Origin: Chloroflexota bacterium
GTDB taxonomy: Bacteria; Chloroflexota; Anaerolineae; Anaerolineales; Anaerolineaceae
Reading direction: 5' to 3'
Assembly: GCA_029561345.1 (NCBI GenBank)
Contig: JAKQJC010000033.1
Span: 1 to 64,000 of the forward strand
Length of the DNA stretch: 64,000 nt
Position numbers and translations under genes: made by a program. Shown here one piece after another: positions 34,861 through 42,526 of the stretch (its first letter is position 1; every line of letters begins with the position of its first letter). Under the pieces are notes generated by a model. That model was not told where the DNA came from and did no database searches. It saw only the letters and a program-made list of their open reading frames with translations.

Positions 34861-36084
34861 TTACACCTGAAAACGCCAGGCAGAAATGACAACCATCCCG
34901 CCCGCCAGGCAAACCAGCAAGCCAGCCCCGGAAAGGACCAGCGAACATCCAAACCACCCCGCCAGGATCCCGGCCAGGGCGGCAGCCGTGAAGGTGACGC
35001 TCCCCATTACCGTTTGCGATAGGCCCAAAATACGCCCGCGCATCTGGTCGGGTGTTTCCTGCAGGATCGTCTGCGCCTGCACCTGTACATTCACAAATCC
35101 AAAGCCCAGAAAGAAGGCCGCTCCCAGGGCCAGCCCCAGATGCCCCGCAAGCGCCATGGTCAGGATGGCCGCGCCAGCCAGAATGGCGCCGGTTGAAGCC
35201 AGCTTCAGGCGGTTAAACCGCTGCCCCAGCCTGGGCGAAAGCACCGCGCCAATCAGCATGCCGGCCCCCATCACAGACATCATCAGGCCGAAATCTCCCG
35301 CGCTGCCGCCCAGCTTTTCCCGGATCAGAATCACACCCAGGGCTGACAGGCTGGCGATCAGCAGCGCAACCGCCCCAACCAGCAGCAAAGCGATGCGAAT
35401 TTTTCCTTCCCGGCGCACCAATGCCATCCCTTCCCACCAGTCTCCACCCAGGCTGCTTCCGGCAGCGAACTGCCTGTTTTGCGGAATCGCCAGCAGGCTG
35501 ACTGCCAGGGCTGGAACGAGAAAAGTTAAGGCATCCACCCAATACGCGGTTTGCAGGCCAAAATGGTCGATGATCCAGCCGCCCAACGCCGGGCCAATGG
35601 CGATGGCGCCCACAAAGGCAGCTGCAAAGAGAGCATTGGCTGTGCTCAGGCTTTTTCCATCCACCAGCGCTGGAATGGCAGCCGACCGCGCGGGGATAAA
35701 GAACTGACTCACCACCGACATGACGAAATAAATCATATAAATCAACAGCAAATTTTGGGTCGCTGGAATCGCCAGCACCAGCCCAAAAAGCAACAGGTTG
35801 GACACAACCATGATCCACTTGCGCGGCCAGCGGTCCACAAACACGCCGGCCACGGTGCCCAATGCCAGAGCCGGAACGGCTTTGATCACCGGCAGGATGC
35901 TCACCGCTCCGGCTGAACCGCTCCAATCGTATACCATGTTGATCAGGGCGATCATCAAAATCCGGTCTCCGATCAGGGAAATGGCTTCACTGAACCACAG
36001 AACTCCAAACGCCGGGTTGCTTAATAGGCTCAGGCGTCTGCTGGATTGTGTTGCCTGATGCGGATGTTCTTCAGAAGATTCCAT
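34861..36084 (-). CDS. MFS exporter, MFS_3/EntS-MefA-like (second module)
   Basis: This 407-residue membrane protein has about 12 segments. The start (LSLLSNPAFGVLWFSEAISL, then IGDRILMIAL) and VAGVFVDRWPRKWIMVVSNL (about 78) resemble the EntS/MefA group, exporters of siderophores and macrolides. FIPARSAAIPALVDGKSLSTANAL is also typical of that group. It differs from the DHA1-type exporter of the first module, so the two modules do not simply derive from one recent duplication. It is preceded at 36099-36112 by a palindromic operator and lies 50 bases after the TetR gene on the same strand. Confidence 0.85.
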   Translation of the reverse strand: MESSEEHPHQATQSSRRLSLLSNPAFGVLWFSEAISLIGDRILMIALINMVYDWSGSAGAVSILPVIKAVPALALGTVAGVFVDRWPRKWIMVVSNLLLFGLVLAIPATQNLLLIYMIYFVMSVVSQFFIPARSAAIPALVDGKSLSTANALFAAAFVGAIAIGPALGGWIIDHFGLQTAYWVDALTFLVPALAVSLLAIPQNRQFAAGSSLGGDWWEGMALVRREGKIRIALLLVGAVALLIASLSALGVILIREKLGGSAGDFGLMMSVMGAGMLIGAVLSPRLGQRFNRLKLASTGAILAGAAILTMALAGHLGLALGAAFFLGFGFVNVQVQAQTILQETPDQMRGRILGLSQTVMGSVTFTAAALAGILAGWFGCSLVLSGAGLLVCLAGGMVVISAWRFQV

Positions 36085-36098
36085 AGGTCACCTCAGAC

Positions 36099-36112
36099 CG
36101 ACCGTTCGGTCG
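36099..36112 (-). promoter_or_regulatory. Operator before the MFS gene of the second module
   Basis: CGACCG-TT-CGGTCG is an inverted repeat between the TetR and MFS genes, and it shares the GACCGACCG half-site with the palindrome in front of the TetR gene. A TetR dimer could bind both sites. Confidence 0.75.
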
Positions 36113-36133
36113 AAAATCGATACAAAAAAAATT

Positions 36134-36718
36134 TTACCCCTTTGAGGATGCGTTAATACCATTGAAAAAGATATCCAGCAGGCGGCTCGCCGCTTTTTCA
36201 GGGGTGTCCGGGCGCTTCCCCACCAGATAATACAGGGCGAAATTGCCTTGAATCAGGTTCATAAAAACCAGCGCCGTATCCTTCGGGTCCAGAGAGCGGA
36301 AGATCCCTTCATCCATGCCCTTCTGGAAAGCTTCCTCCAGGGCGGCGGAATAACTGGCAAAAAACACAATGAAGTGCTGGAGCAGGTTCTCCCGCGCCCC
36401 AGGCACCTCCCGGCGCGCAATCTGCAGCAGATCAGCCGATTCATACAGAAACTGCAGAGTCACCAGCGCCGCGACCTCAATTCGCCGCCGCGGTTCGGAT
36501 TCCTTCAGAATGCTCTCCACCGACTGGTTCATCCGGCCTACATTAGCCTCAATCAGGGTTTTGAAGATGGCTTCTTTATCCTGAAAGTGATGGTAAATGG
36601 TCGCTTTGCCAATGCCAGCTTCCTCGGCAATTTCGCGCATCGAAGCCGCCGTGTATCCCTTGCGGATAAACAGGCTTCTGGCAGCTTGCAGAATGGCAGA
36701 ATAAGTGTCGCGGGTCAA
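36134..36718 (-). CDS. TetR family repressor of the second Rph/MFS module
   Basis: This 194-residue repressor has its helix-turn-helix at about 10-55 (ILQAARSLFIRKGYTAASMR, then EIAEEAGIGKATIYHHFQDK). The ligand domain (60-190) includes LLQIARREVPGARENLLQHF. Two matching ACCGACCG-type palindromes, one over its own promoter and one before the MFS gene, support autoregulation and control of the exporter and Rph-like enzyme. ACCGACCGGTCGGT is close to the operator commonly bound by many TetR proteins. The start ATG 36718 follows AAAGGAG. Confidence 0.9.
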   Translation of the reverse strand: MTRDTYSAILQAARSLFIRKGYTAASMREIAEEAGIGKATIYHHFQDKEAIFKTLIEANVGRMNQSVESILKESEPRRRIEVAALVTLQFLYESADLLQIARREVPGARENLLQHFIVFFASYSAALEEAFQKGMDEGIFRSLDPKDTALVFMNLIQGNFALYYLVGKRPDTPEKAASRLLDIFFNGINASSKG

Positions 36719-36733
36719 GGCATCTCCTTTCCG

Positions 36734-36783
36734 ACCGACCGGTCGGTTGATATGAGTATAATCCAGTCGGCGTAAAAAAGCAA
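36734..36783 (-). promoter_or_regulatory. Promoter and operator of the second module
   Basis: On the minus strand TTGCTT (36783-36778) and TATACT (36760-36755) are 17 bases apart. Just downstream, over the expected start point, lies the perfect 14-base palindrome ACCGACCGGTCGGT (36734-36747). This layout fits repression by the adjacent TetR protein. Confidence 0.8.
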
Positions 36784-36847
36784 GATCCTCAAATCAAATT
36801 CGTTTCAGGCTCTTGCTTACACTGCAAAAGTGATAAAAAACAGGGTT

Positions 36848-37720
36848 CTATATTTTCATCATGTACTGATACTTATCCAGGAAGGTCTCACCGTCCAGCA
36901 GAAAAGCCTCCTGAACCCCCCTCAACCCTGCCTGGTTTTCAATTTTCCTGTATATGGCGCAGCCAATGCGGTATGTTAACCGCTGTTCGCCAAAACAGAT
37001 GCCCATATACTCTTCCCGACTCAGGGGTTGTTTCATTTTTAGCTTTTCCAGAGCCTGTACAAAGGACAGGCGGTGAGCTTCAAGTTCCATGGGGGTGGTC
37101 AGCACCCGGTAATCCCGGTCCAGCAGATAGCGCCATTCGCGCCGCAGGCGCAGTGGGGCATACACGGCAATGCCTTCATTCTGCAGCCACAAACCAAAAT
37201 AGGCATACCAATCGGCGGGTTGCACCACCTGGTCCAGCGGCTTGATGCGGTGGTAGCGTTCATAAATGATATGCGCACATTCATGAATAATATAAAACAT
37301 GAACTCAACCGGGTTTGCCATGTAGAGTTTGATGTTGCAATTCATACACACATTGCCATTCAGACCAATTCCCATGTCATACCCGATGATTGGATAAATG
37401 GTGATCTGAAATTCCTCTCCCGGAAAAAGCAAGCCCAGTTCATACTCAATCACATTTATCCAGGCGGCTTCATTCTTTTGAATGAAGGACAGCAGAGTCT
37501 GAATGCGCGCCAGATTTTCCCGTACGCCCTTTAACCCATAAAACGGCGAAGGTGATCCAGTGAGCGCATGGCGCACATCATCCTCGGTCCATTCCTGGCC
37601 AAAAAGTCTGGCATGTTCCCCCACCGTCTGATAGGCGGGGTGCGTCAGCACCTCTCCCAATGGCAATTGCCCATTCATGCAGGCGATAAATTGTTCTGCA
37701 GCAGTGAAATCAAATTTCAT
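36848..37720 (-). CDS. Putative zinc metallopeptidase (gluzincin-like)
   Basis: This protein of about 290 residues is not a named family I can identify. It has the zinc motif HECAH (residues 146-150) inside the helix FMFYIIHECAHIIYERYH and, about 30 residues later, NEGIAVY, which fits the third zinc ligand of gluzincins (NExxAxY). No signal peptide is seen. The start at ATG 37720 overlaps the upstream flavodoxin-like stop (ATGA), so the two are translationally coupled; a longer in-frame start is rejected. Cysteine-rich VCMNCN (about 124) precedes the motif. The substrate is unknown; it could act as a protease or only bind zinc. Confidence 0.6.
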   Translation of the reverse strand: MKFDFTAAEQFIACMNGQLPLGEVLTHPAYQTVGEHARLFGQEWTEDDVRHALTGSPSPFYGLKGVRENLARIQTLLSFIQKNEAAWINVIEYELGLLFPGEEFQITIYPIIGYDMGIGLNGNVCMNCNIKLYMANPVEFMFYIIHECAHIIYERYHRIKPLDQVVQPADWYAYFGLWLQNEGIAVYAPLRLRREWRYLLDRDYRVLTTPMELEAHRLSFVQALEKLKMKQPLSREEYMGICFGEQRLTYRIGCAIYRKIENQAGLRGVQEAFLLDGETFLDKYQYMMKI

Positions 37721-38379
37721 AACGATGCCAATACCTCTGTCATCACATTGTCCACCAGTGGTGCCAGTTTCAACCGGATACACTCCCAGTCATGATCAAT
37801 ACTGACGAATATGGAGCCTGGGTTTTGCCGTAAGTCTGTAATGCCAAACACAACCCCATTTGGTGCATCATCTCCCGCCCCCACCACCTTCATCTCCACA
37901 GAGCTGAAAGCTGCAGCCAAGGGGTCAAGTAACGCTTTTTGGTAATACGGCAGGGCCTGATCAGATTGTCCGCCGTGGCCCACCAAACCCAGGGGAAGAC
38001 CGGCGTATGCAGCTCTGTAATGATTATCCTGGCACCAGCTCAGATACCAGATTTCCTGCAGTTTCTCCAGCAGGATCATCAATTTCGAAGGAAAGGGTGC
38101 ATAATGCGGGCAAACGACAAAAAGGGCATCCGACTCCTTGATTGCGGCGTAGATTCGATTGAAAGCATCATCCCGTACGCAGATTCCAGCATCAATGCAA
38201 CTGCCGCACATCCGGCAGGGCTTCATTTCATAATCAATCAACGGCAGGATGTCCACATCGACATTTTTCCCGTGCTTTTCCTGGATCAGCTGTCTGATGA
38301 TTTCACAGGCCCGGGTAGAGGCGCTGTGGCTGCGCGCAGGTTCGATATTGGACGCGGAAATGCAGGTTATTTTCATCAT
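37717..38379 (-). CDS. NADPH-dependent FMN reductase / flavodoxin-fold protein
   Basis: This protein of about 220 residues has a flavodoxin fold. The N-terminal FMN-phosphate loop ISASNIEPARSHSASTRACE is followed by the family Cys motif KPCRMCGSCIDAGICVRDDA (about 52-71), seen in iron-sulfur flavoproteins and related reductases. SDALFVVCPHYAPFPSKLMI is the second flavin loop. With Cys spacing C-x2-C-x2-C-x4-C it may hold a [4Fe-4S] cluster, as in archaeal Isf; this is inference. The start is one of two adjacent ATGs (38379 or 38376). The gene overlaps the zinc peptidase start by four bases. Confidence 0.72.
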   Translation of the reverse strand: MMKITCISASNIEPARSHSASTRACEIIRQLIQEKHGKNVDVDILPLIDYEMKPCRMCGSCIDAGICVRDDAFNRIYAAIKESDALFVVCPHYAPFPSKLMILLEKLQEIWYLSWCQDNHYRAAYAGLPLGLVGHGGQSDQALPYYQKALLDPLAAAFSSVEMKVVGAGDDAPNGVVFGITDLRQNPGSIFVSIDHDWECIRLKLAPLVDNVMTEVLASL

Positions 38380-38473
38380 ATTTTCTCGGCTCGGTATGTA
38401 GGGTGGGAAGTCTGCATACCCTATTATATCGGAATAGTCAAAATGTGCAATCTGACCGCGCTGTAAAAACAAT

Positions 38474-38506
38474 AAAGCAGGGCAGATTTTCTCCGTCCTG
38501 CTTTTT
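38474..38506 (-). terminator. Terminator after the DUF5692 gene
   Basis: AAAGCAGG and CCTGCTTT form the stem, with A and T runs on both sides. Lying between the end of the DUF5692 gene and the flavodoxin gene, both leftward, it should separate their transcripts. Confidence 0.65.
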
Positions 38507-38526
38507 GCATCCGTCACAAATGGATC

Positions 38527-39441
38527 CTACTTCAGTGCAGCAACCTTCTGATAAGCCGGTAAATCGGTGTACATTTCTTCCTTCAAAGGATTGCGTTTGG
38601 TCTTGATGATCTTGTAAATCTCATAACCCAGCACACCCAGGTTGGCTGCCAGTGAAAGACCGCTCACCACCCACAAGGCAGTGGGATTGTGCGACGATTT
38701 CACCGCGAACATGGATGTATCCACAAAGCTGGGGAAGGTCATCACAAACATCATCCAGATGGCCAGAGTCTGGGCGCGGTGCTGCAGCCAGGCGCCTTTC
38801 TTGATAAAGAACGCCGGAATGGTGCAGGAGATCAACAGGGCCGCGCCAGCGTAAAACGCATGGTCAGACACACAATTATACACGTAGGCAAAATTCCACA
38901 GGTCATAGGCGATGATCCAGAACCACAGCATATCGGGCCAGAGCATGTCCTTCTTCTGATCTTTGCCGATAAAAATGCCCATCCAGCCGGTGATGGTGAT
39001 GATATTGATCAGGCCGGCAATGCCGTTCATGATATTCCAGGGGCCGCCAATGATGGTCACCCCGTCCACCACCCCGTTGATGCCAAAGCACTGGAAATCG
39101 CGGACAACCGCTTCAAGGATGTTGATTGCCAGGATGGCCGGAGGAAACAGCAAGGCATATTTGTTGGTACCCCAACCTTTAATATTCCGGATGGCCAGGA
39201 AGCCCAGGCTGCCAGCGAGCGCGGAATACACTTTTGCCCAGTGGAACCAGGTGCCCACACTGGAACCCGGTCCGGCGGTATCCTTCCAGACCGTGAACGG
39301 CAGGATGGCAGGTAACAGTAAGAAAATGGCCAGCGAGAACCATTTATTGAGGCGCGCCAGTTCATTGACCAGGATCAACCCGGCAAGCACAGCAAACCAC
39401 ATCAAAATGGAATACCAGGGCAGCGGTTCGAATAAAAACAT
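38527..39441 (-). CDS. DUF5692 family multi-pass membrane protein
   Basis: This 304-residue protein has about eight or nine hydrophobic helices (WYSILMWFAVLAGLILVNEL; YALLFPPAILAINILEAVVR; MLWFWIIAYDLWNFAYVYNC). It looks like the DUF5692 family, whose function is not known to me. Conserved aromatic and charged residues within helices (AYDLWNFAYVYNC, GTWFHWAKVYSAL) suggest a binding pocket rather than a channel. It is divergent from a TetR gene, and a palindrome covers its expected transcription start, so it is probably switched on by a ligand of that repressor. A transport or membrane-stress role is possible but unproven. Confidence 0.7.
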   Translation of the reverse strand: MFLFEPLPWYSILMWFAVLAGLILVNELARLNKWFSLAIFLLLPAILPFTVWKDTAGPGSSVGTWFHWAKVYSALAGSLGFLAIRNIKGWGTNKYALLFPPAILAINILEAVVRDFQCFGINGVVDGVTIIGGPWNIMNGIAGLINIITITGWMGIFIGKDQKKDMLWPDMLWFWIIAYDLWNFAYVYNCVSDHAFYAGAALLISCTIPAFFIKKGAWLQHRAQTLAIWMMFVMTFPSFVDTSMFAVKSSHNPTALWVVSGLSLAANLGVLGYEIYKIIKTKRNPLKEEMYTDLPAYQKVAALK

Positions 39442-39485
39442 CCGTCATCTCCTCTTTATACTGAACTTGGGCATGGGTTTTAAAC

Positions 39486-39535
39486 ATACCAATCGTTAGG
39501 TATTTATATTATAATCAATTTAAGCCCGTTGTCAA
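39486..39535 (-). promoter_or_regulatory. Promoter and TetR-type operator of the DUF5692 gene
   Basis: On the minus strand TTGACA (39535-39530) and TATAAT (39513-39508) are 16 bases apart. Downstream, at 39486-39503, ATACC-AATCGTTA-GGTAT is an imperfect 18-base inverted repeat located at about +1 to +15. The divergent TetR gene starts at 39575, so its protein is the obvious candidate to bind here. Confidence 0.78.
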
Positions 39536-39574
39536 TTGTCAATTTGGTGTAGAATTATAAAAGGAGCGTGTTCT

Positions 39575-40228
39575 ATGCAAAAAAATAAGGGTAAGGTCAA
39601 AATCATCGAAGCCGCGCAGCGCCTGATTGCCCGTTTTGGCGTGGAAAAAACATCCATGCGCGATATTGCCGAAGAAGCAGGCATCACCACCGGCGCCATC
39701 TACTACTATTACAAAAGCAAGGAAGAATTGCTCTATGATGTAATGGATTACACCACCGGAATCACCGCCAACATCATGGAAATGCGCCAGTCTCCTGAGG
39801 CCAACCCTGACGAAGTCCTGGATGAAATTGCCCGCCAGGTTACCCACCGCCTCCTCAAAGATAACGCAGCCCGCCGCCTGCGCTATTATTTGGCTTACCA
39901 GGCCGTCCTTGGCGATGAAGCTTTGCGCGCCAGGTTTGCCAGCGACTATGCCGCTCAGGCTGAACGCACCGCCGCCCTTTTCAACTTTGTTTTTGATACC
40001 CCGCCCCAACCCCAGGATATTCCCCTGGCGGTAATCATGGTGGCCGCTTTGGACGGCATTAATCTGCAGCAATTCATGGACGCACTCCCTGTCAAGGGGG
40101 ATGAGATGGCTCGAATCTACAACGAATTTTTCGCCTATGCTGTTCCCCTGTTTCAGAAACATCTCAACGAAATTCACCGTTTTGATCATCTTGATTCTCC
40201 GCCGCGGCAAGACGCTGAATCTTCCTGA
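39575..40228 (+). CDS. TetR family regulator divergent from the DUF5692 gene
   Basis: This 217-residue protein has its helix-turn-helix at about 10-55 (IIEAAQRLIARFGVEKTSMR, then DIAEEAGITTGAIYYYYKSK). The rest (60-215) is a helical ligand domain (VTHRLLKDNAARRLRYYLAY). The start ATG 39575 follows AAAGGAG; a longer in-frame start at 39536 lies in the promoter and is rejected. It probably represses the membrane protein across the intergenic region. A terminator follows, separating it from the thiolase operon. Confidence 0.88.
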   Translation: MQKNKGKVKIIEAAQRLIARFGVEKTSMRDIAEEAGITTGAIYYYYKSKEELLYDVMDYTTGITANIMEMRQSPEANPDEVLDEIARQVTHRLLKDNAARRLRYYLAYQAVLGDEALRARFASDYAAQAERTAALFNFVFDTPPQPQDIPLAVIMVAALDGINLQQFMDALPVKGDEMARIYNEFFAYAVPLFQKHLNEIHRFDHLDSPPRQDAESS

Positions 40229-40251
40229 AAAAATCTTGGGCTCTTATCCCA

Positions 40252-40287
40252 AAACGCCTGTTTTCGCATTGCAAACAGGCGTTTTTT
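40252..40287 (+). terminator. Terminator of the TetR gene
   Basis: AAACGCCTGTTT and AAACAGGCGTTT form a 12-bp stem followed by TTTTTAT, a typical Rho-independent terminator 24 bases after the stop codon. Confidence 0.9.
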
Positions 40288-40366
40288 TATCGGCCTTGTT
40301 TTAAAATGGATCATGACCTTTTGCCTTTAATTGTCTGACAAATTACCTGAAATGGCTTAAAATCAA

Positions 40367-40641
40367 TTGACAGATCCCTCCAAATATTCCATAATATTTT
40401 TAACCAATTTTGGAATCCTGATCATGAAGGAGGCCTTAAAGAACAATACCATAAGCTCAATGCTTTCATGGTGCAGCCGTCTTCAGGAAACTGGTTCCAT
40501 CTGTTTCAGCCAGTTTTCTCAGGCATCTCGATGAAACGCCCTTATTTTGGGATGGGAATTGAGGTCCTGGTTGCTCTTTGAAAGCACCCTTTTTTACATA
40601 ATCAAACTCAGCCAGAAAAATCTGAAGTAGGAGTGAAATAT
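40367..40641 (+). promoter_or_regulatory. Promoter and long leader of the thiolase operon
   Basis: TTGACA (40367-40372) and CATAAT (40390-40395) are 17 bases apart, so the mRNA has a leader of about 240 bases. It holds a small frame (ATG at about 40424, about 37 codons, ending TGA) with AAGGAGG inside it. Near the end lies a possible weak terminator: GGTTGCTCTTTGAAAGCACC at 40569-40588 folds into a bulged stem followed by CTTTTTT. This could be an attenuator or riboswitch-like element. No known riboswitch consensus was recognised. Confidence 0.5.
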
Positions 40642-41331
40642 ATGCCAGTAGATATGGAACTTGAAATGTTCTTGCGTCCAAAGCAGTATCCAATGCCGCC
40701 CTATCCCCCAAAAATGATCACCCTGGCGAATGGCAAAAAAATGGTTGTCCGCCAGGCAAAACGTGAAGATGTGCCAGCCATTCTGAAATCTGTCCATCCC
40801 TGCATGTTCATCAAACGGGATTATTATGACATTGTCAGCGCCCGTCTTTACGGTGAACTGCTGGCCTTCTATTACCATCGTTCCAAGAGTCAGTTTGTCC
40901 TGATGGGGCAGGTGGATGGATTCCTGGTGGGCGTCGTCAACAGCCGCATGGAAAATGAAAAGGTCGGTATGAGCTACCACACCCTGGCGATCGACCGCGG
41001 CCTGCGCATTGGTTCTCACCTCTTTGCCGCCAAGATGGAATACCATATGGAATATCTCAACCAGGAATCAGTCCTGATCGTGGCCGAAAGCCCGATTGGA
41101 TTCCGCCGCTGGATGGTCGAATATCCCCTCGAAGCGACCACCATCCCCCACGAATTAGGTGGCGGCGATTCTTACCAGCTCACCCGGGATATTTATTTCA
41201 AAGCCAAGCCGCGTCTGGTGGCAGGCGTCCGCCCCGTGCCTCAAGATCTGCTCGACGAAGCTGAGGCGGAGATTAAGTTCGCCGATGATGATACAATCCG
41301 CGAACGCATTGCTGGTCTGAAAGGCAGGTAG
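40642..41331 (+). CDS. GNAT-like acyltransferase domain protein of the thiolase operon
   Basis: This protein of about 229 residues starts at ATG 40642 after AGGAG. A central part resembles the acetyl-CoA binding region of GNAT acetyltransferases: FVLMGQVDGFLVGVV, then LAIDRGLRIGSHLFAAKMEY (an R/Q-x-x-G-x-G/A-like loop), then ESVLIVAESPIGFRRWMVEY. The N-terminal 35 residues are proline-rich (LRPKQYPMPPYPPKMITLAN). It ends 4 bases before the thiolase, so the three products probably act together. The GNAT call is moderate; the substrate is unknown. Confidence 0.55.
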   Translation: MPVDMELEMFLRPKQYPMPPYPPKMITLANGKKMVVRQAKREDVPAILKSVHPCMFIKRDYYDIVSARLYGELLAFYYHRSKSQFVLMGQVDGFLVGVVNSRMENEKVGMSYHTLAIDRGLRIGSHLFAAKMEYHMEYLNQESVLIVAESPIGFRRWMVEYPLEATTIPHELGGGDSYQLTRDIYFKAKPRLVAGVRPVPQDLLDEAEAEIKFADDDTIRERIAGLKGR

Positions 41332-41335
41332 AATC

Positions 41336-42526
41336 ATGAGAGACGTTGCGATTATTGGGGCTGGCATGATCCCCTTTGGGCGGCGTGACGAAGACACCCT
41401 GTTGGAAATGCTCTCGTATGCGTCATTGAAAGCCCTTGATGATGCCGGCATGGGAGATAAAAAAGTTGATGCCGTTTATGTTGGCAACATGGGTGCGGGA
41501 ATCCTTCAGCACCAATCATCCATTGCCAGCTCGCTGGTAGATCGCCTCAGCCTGCTGCCGGCCGCCGCCGATGTGGTAGAAAATGGCCCGGCCTCGGGCG
41601 GCTCTGCTCTGAAGAACGGTTTCCTGGCGGTGGCCTCAGGTTATTATGACTATGTGCTGGTGGTGGGCGGCGAAAAAATGCGCGAAGTCACCGGCTGGCG
41701 CGCCACCGACTTTGTCGCCACCATGACGCATCCCGAAGTTGAATACCCTTACGGGATCACCCTGCCTGGCATGGCCGGCATGTTCACCCAGCTTTACATG
41801 GAAAAATGGGGCGTCACTCGCGAACATCTGCTGGCTGTCACCCTGAAGAACCAGGAGATGGGCGCCCTGAATCCATATGCTCATGTTGAGATGACCCTCA
41901 GCCGCGATGGTATTTTTGACAGCCCGGACGCCGTGGTCAACAATCCTTATGCTGCATCTCCGCTGCATCTTTACGATCTATGCCCTGTCAGCGACGGCGC
42001 AGCCGCAGTCATTCTGTGCCCGTTGGATGTGGCCAAGAAACGCGGCAAAGCCTGCGTCCAGATTGTTGGTTTTGGTCAGGCCACCGACACCCACACCCTG
42101 CAGGAACGCGAAGATCCTACCGATTTGAAAGCCGTCACTCTGGCCTCACAGCAGGCTCTTGAAATGGCCAAGCTCAAACCCTCGGATATCAGTGTGGCTG
42201 AACTGCATGATGCCTTTACCATTCTGGAGATCGCTGAAAGTGAGCATGTCGGCTTCTTCAAGAAGGGTGAAGGCGGAAAGGCCGCTGCAGCCGGGAAAAC
42301 TCGCCTCGGCGGGCAAATTCCCATCAATGTCTCTGGTGGTCTGAAAGCGCGCGGTCACCCGGTAGGCGGGACTGGCGTTGCCCAGGTTGTGGATATCGTC
42401 TTCCAGCTCCGGCATGAACTGCCAGAAAACCGCCAGGTCAAGGACGCCAAAACCGGCCTGACCATCAACTTTGGCGGATTTGGTAACAACGTGACTTGTT
42501 TTGTGCTGAAAAGGATTGAACCATGA
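41336..42526 (+). CDS. SCP2-type thiolase-like protein lacking the nucleophilic Cys
   Basis: This 396-residue thiolase fold is of the archaeal/SCP2 type that pairs with a DUF35 protein. It opens MRDVAIIGAGMIPFGRRDED. In active thiolases a Cys follows the first strand set (for example ENACASG); here the stretch is VVENGPASGGSALKNGF, so residue 85 is Pro. The other motifs are intact: AELHDAFTILE (His), GGLKARGHPVGGTGVAQVVD (GHP His) and a glycine-rich end NFGGFGNNVTCFVL. Loss of the Cys rules out the usual covalent Claisen or thiolysis mechanism, so it may bind acyl-CoA, act as a scaffold or catalyse a decarboxylation-like step. Confidence 0.82.
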   Translation: MRDVAIIGAGMIPFGRRDEDTLLEMLSYASLKALDDAGMGDKKVDAVYVGNMGAGILQHQSSIASSLVDRLSLLPAAADVVENGPASGGSALKNGFLAVASGYYDYVLVVGGEKMREVTGWRATDFVATMTHPEVEYPYGITLPGMAGMFTQLYMEKWGVTREHLLAVTLKNQEMGALNPYAHVEMTLSRDGIFDSPDAVVNNPYAASPLHLYDLCPVSDGAAAVILCPLDVAKKRGKACVQIVGFGQATDTHTLQEREDPTDLKAVTLASQQALEMAKLKPSDISVAELHDAFTILEIAESEHVGFFKKGEGGKAAAAGKTRLGGQIPINVSGGLKARGHPVGGTGVAQVVDIVFQLRHELPENRQVKDAKTGLTINFGGFGNNVTCFVLKRIEP

